A DNA stretch of 64,000 nucleotides, taken from positions 1-64,000 of the forward strand of contig DATFFC010000088.1 of the NCBI GenBank assembly GCA_035250505.1, given 5' to 3'. Source of the stretch: DASSBQ01 sp035250505. GTDB taxonomy: Bacteria; Nitrospirota; Nitrospiria; Nitrospirales; Nitrospiraceae. A model generated the notes under the pieces. The model was not told the origin of the DNA. It ran no database searches and saw only the letters and a list, made by a program, of their open reading frames with translations. Below, in pieces: positions 61,663-64,000 of the stretch; positions within the stretch are counted from its first letter, which is position 1; each line of letters opens with the position of its first letter. A program made the position numbers and the translations under genes.

Positions 61663-62858
61663 TCGGTTCTAACCCGGTGCGGTTTTGTCGACGCCTGCTT
61701 TGTGGGACAGGACTGCTCTCTGCTCTGTTGGGACCGGCGTTCTGGTCCGCCGACCTGGTCGGTGCCGCTTCAACCGCCTCAACCATCGAAGCTCAGCCCG
61801 CGGCATTGGCCGGCACCATGCCCGACTGGACGAAGATCCGGGCGACCGCCGCATCCGTGATGGACAAGCCGGCCGCGGGAACCGATCCATTGGTCTATTT
61901 CATTGATCCGCTCGGTCGCCAGCTCGGCTTTCCCGACGCCGTGTCGACATTGGCCGCAAAGAAGCTTCCCCCGGCGCTGGCTGCAGAGCTTGGAGTCGCG
62001 GAACTGGCCGAAACCGCCCGGCATCTGATCCGGAGCCTCGTGGGTTGGAATATCGCAAGGGCAATACGGGAGTTGGCCTCGGCCACCGATGAGGCGGAGA
62101 TCGACCGACTCGGCCGACACATCGCAGACCAAGCCGCCTGGCTGACCCCAGAAACGGAGGGAGGCGCCGCACGCTTCATCCTGGCATCCATTCCGGCATT
62201 GAAATCCACCGCGGCGGAGGCCGGCGCCTTGGACGAGGCAGCCTATCGTGACTATGCGGCCGTGCTGGACGCCAAGTACCCGATGCAGCCGAGCAATCTC
62301 GATTCGTGGTTGGCAATCCTCGAAACGAACGGAATCGAAGCTTGGCATGATCGCTTGAGGGCCGGAATGGACGGGAAAACCTTTGATCCGCAGGATTTCC
62401 AAGTCATGGCCGGCCGCTACATCACATCCCGGTTGCAACCCCTGCTCCGGCTGCGCTTGGCTCAACAAGGCAGTGAACTCGAGACGTGGGCCGCTCAACG
62501 CGCCTACCAAGATTGGGTGAGCCTTTCCGGGTGGAAAGATTCCGTCCGGCTTCGCCGGGGTTTGGCCCGGCTTTGCGGGTCATGGCAATGGACCATCCAC
62601 AATCATCAGAATCATGGAGAGCAGAAACTGACTGTGAACTTCCCGGCTTCCGGTTCCGGGCAGGATCACGCAGGTCCGGCAGAGATCGTGGTATTAGGAG
62701 ACTCGGTCTATCTCCGGTGGGAAGCAGGCGGGAGGGTCCAAGAAGACAGCCTGTTGCTGTCCAAAGAAGGGCAGCGCTTGGAGGGTAGCTTCGTCAACAA
62801 CATGGGAGGCTGGGGCTCGATCACCGGAAAACGGACCGCCGGGTGTCCTAGGAAATAG
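61644..62858 (+). CDS. Secreted hypothetical protein
   Basis: 404 residues from the ATG at 61644, which overlaps the hydrolase gene by 19 bases; an ATG ten codons earlier is in the frame but lies further into it. A signal segment is visible at about 18-45 (LLCGTGLLSALLGPAFWSADLV, then GAASTAS). The middle is helical (FILASIPALKSTAAEAGALDEAAY). The last about 90 residues, from CGSWQWTIHNH, form a beta-rich region. I do not recognise the family. Confidence 0.6.
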   Translation: MLPRNLIGSNPVRFCRRLLCGTGLLSALLGPAFWSADLVGAASTASTIEAQPAALAGTMPDWTKIRATAASVMDKPAAGTDPLVYFIDPLGRQLGFPDAVSTLAAKKLPPALAAELGVAELAETARHLIRSLVGWNIARAIRELASATDEAEIDRLGRHIADQAAWLTPETEGGAARFILASIPALKSTAAEAGALDEAAYRDYAAVLDAKYPMQPSNLDSWLAILETNGIEAWHDRLRAGMDGKTFDPQDFQVMAGRYITSRLQPLLRLRLAQQGSELETWAAQRAYQDWVSLSGWKDSVRLRRGLARLCGSWQWTIHNHQNHGEQKLTVNFPASGSGQDHAGPAEIVVLGDSVYLRWEAGGRVQEDSLLLSKEGQRLEGSFVNNMGGWGSITGKRTAGCPRK

Positions 62859-62879
62859 CGCAGCGCGTCTGGATGACAC

Positions 62880-63269
62880 TCAATCTTCCTTGAGTCTGCG
62901 CCATTCGGTCCAGGCCAGCAGGGCCCAGCCGCTGAGAAAGGCCAGGCCTCCCAGAGGTGTAAGGGCTCCCGCCCAGGGAACACCCAGCGCCGCCACAACG
63001 TACAGGCTTCCGCTGAATAGGACGATGCCCAGGCAGAATAGCCATCCGACACGGATAAGACGAGCATCCGGCGTTTGGTGCAGCTGCCAACCGACGACGA
63101 CCAACGCCAAGGCGTGATACATTTGATACTTGGCTGCGGTTTCATAGACGGCCAACCGGCCGGGGTCCAGGACACTCTTGAGCGCATGGGCGCCGAATGC
63201 TCCTGCCGCCACGGAAAGAAACGCGCAGACCGACCCGATCACCATGAGATGCATCGCCGATTTTTTCAT
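62880..63269 (-). CDS. DUF423 family inner-membrane protein
   Basis: 129 residues from the ATG at 63269, with GGAGGGG ten bases upstream. Four membrane helices and the DUF423 blocks: SVAAGAFGAHALK near the start, YETAAKYQMYHALALVVVGW in the middle and FSGSLYVVAALG and LTPLGGLAFLSGWALLA at the end. Related to E. coli YgdD; function unknown. An in-frame upstream extension is not needed. Confidence 0.93.
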   Translation of the reverse strand: MKKSAMHLMVIGSVCAFLSVAAGAFGAHALKSVLDPGRLAVYETAAKYQMYHALALVVVGWQLHQTPDARLIRVGWLFCLGIVLFSGSLYVVAALGVPWAGALTPLGGLAFLSGWALLAWTEWRRLKED

Positions 63270-63448
63270 ATCGACCAGTCCCCTCCTCTGCCGCAACGCT
63301 TTATTCGGCGCGCATTGTAGCATGGCTGCGACAGGGAACCGAGGGAACGGTGAGACACGATTGAAATGGTCGCGGAAGCCGACTGTCTCATGCGGGCAGC
63401 ACCCGATGACATGTTCCGGTTGACGATCCTGCAAGCTGCTGAAGAACT

Positions 63449-64000
63449 ATGCCGGTCGAGTGCCCACGCTGCCTTTTGACCAATCCGGATACCGTGCTGT
63501 TTTGCGAATGCGGCTATGACTTCACGCCGCACTTTCAACGGTTGCCTTTCCAGAAAGGCGACGCGGCCGGCCAGTCACGCCGGCCGCTCTTCAAGCGCCA
63601 GATGCACAAAGGCAGTTTCTTGCTCGGTATTTCGTTCTTGTGGATCGCGCTCGCGGTGGGCGAACTCTATCGGATTCGGATCGAGCTGCCCCGCCGTCCG
63701 ATCACGGAACTGGCCTTGAGCAGCCTGATGGTCGGGTTGACGGACGTGATCGGCGCCTTGGTGATCGGCACCATCGGATGGGCCTGCGTGTGGATTGCCA
63801 TGTCGTCTCATGGGCGGCCGGCAAAGCTGTGTCCTCGCCGGACCACCTTTGTGGTGACGTCGCTTGCCGCCGTGGTCCTGTTCGTGATCCGCACCATCGA
63901 ACCGACGGTGCTAATCCAACATCTGGCCGAGGGATTGGCGATTGTGGCCCTGGCTGCCTTTTCCTACTATGCAGGCACGAGGCAATGGCTCGGGAAATGG
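63449..64000 (+). CDS. Zinc-ribbon membrane protein, C-terminally cut by window end
   Basis: Open from the ATG at 63449 to the last base without a stop, 184 codons so far. A zinc ribbon opens the protein (CPRC at 5-8, CECG at 19-22), then a basic linker and three to four membrane helices (FLLGISFLWIALAVGE, VIGALVIGTIGWACVWI, LAAVVLFVI, LAIVALAAFSYYAG). Such N-terminal ribbons on small membrane proteins are common, and no specific function is known. Confidence 0.7.
   Translation, partial: MPVECPRCLLTNPDTVLFCECGYDFTPHFQRLPFQKGDAAGQSRRPLFKRQMHKGSFLLGISFLWIALAVGELYRIRIELPRRPITELALSSLMVGLTDVIGALVIGTIGWACVWIAMSSHGRPAKLCPRRTTFVVTSLAAVVLFVIRTIEPTVLIQHLAEGLAIVALAAFSYYAGTRQWLGKW

Overview
The window looks like a chromosomal segment of a Nitrospira-type bacterium (Nitrospirota). 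It is GC-rich and diderm, with P- and L-ring genes and several lipoproteins and secreted proteins. Genus assignment is an inference from gene content and style; no rRNA or marker gene is present.

Positions 1-39654 hold one very large flagellar and chemotaxis-type assembly cluster, with every gene on the minus strand. Reading in the direction of transcription, the promoter motifs I can see divide it into units. A sigma-54-type site at 38095-38112 precedes a TPR protein, a PAS histidine kinase and an NtrC-type regulator (FlrBC-like). A site at 32929-32944 precedes flgB-flgC-fliE-fliF-fliG-fliH-fliI-fliJ and a MotE-like gene. A weaker site at 25092-25107 precedes fliK-flgD-flgE. A site at 21569-21584 precedes fliL-M-N-O-P-Q-R-flhB-flhA-flhF-flhG-fliA. 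A site at 8311-8326 precedes flgF-G-A-H-I-J. Sigma-28-type sites precede a degenerate GGDEF gene (9398-9425) and flgM-N-K-L-csrA (3251-3278). This is a classic hierarchy: a sigma-54 activator, then the basal body and hook with FliA, then FliA-dependent late genes with the FlgM anti-sigma factor. Filament, cap and stator genes are not in the window.

Three things in the cluster are unusual. FliH carries an intact N-terminal response-regulator receiver domain. A small integrase-less array of integron cassettes (attC sites, a lipoprotein gene and an HNH nuclease gene) sits between the GGDEF gene and fliA. Three operon gaps are filled with degenerate 'GCCATA/TATGGC'-word repeats.

At 40149 there is a tRNA-Thr(TGT). 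Its 3' 46 bases are duplicated at 41808-41853 and bracket a 1.6 kb mini-island. The island holds a broken rolling-circle Rep gene and a DUF433/DUF5615 toxin-antitoxin pair whose toxin frame is interrupted by an amber codon.

From 41992 to the end the content is ordinary chromosome. It includes a PagL-like outer-membrane enzyme, a two-gene tryptophan-to-anthranilate module (kynA, kynU), a DegP-like protease, a PilZ protein and a QseE-G-F-like kinase/lipoprotein/sigma-54-regulator operon. These are followed by a membrane protein, clpB, comM, a Kelch protein, a stand-alone AsnC-type ligand-binding domain, a Gfo/Idh/MocA oxidoreductase and a dienelactone-hydrolase-like protein lacking its nucleophile. 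The window ends with a secreted hypothetical, a DUF423 protein and a zinc-ribbon membrane protein cut by the window end.
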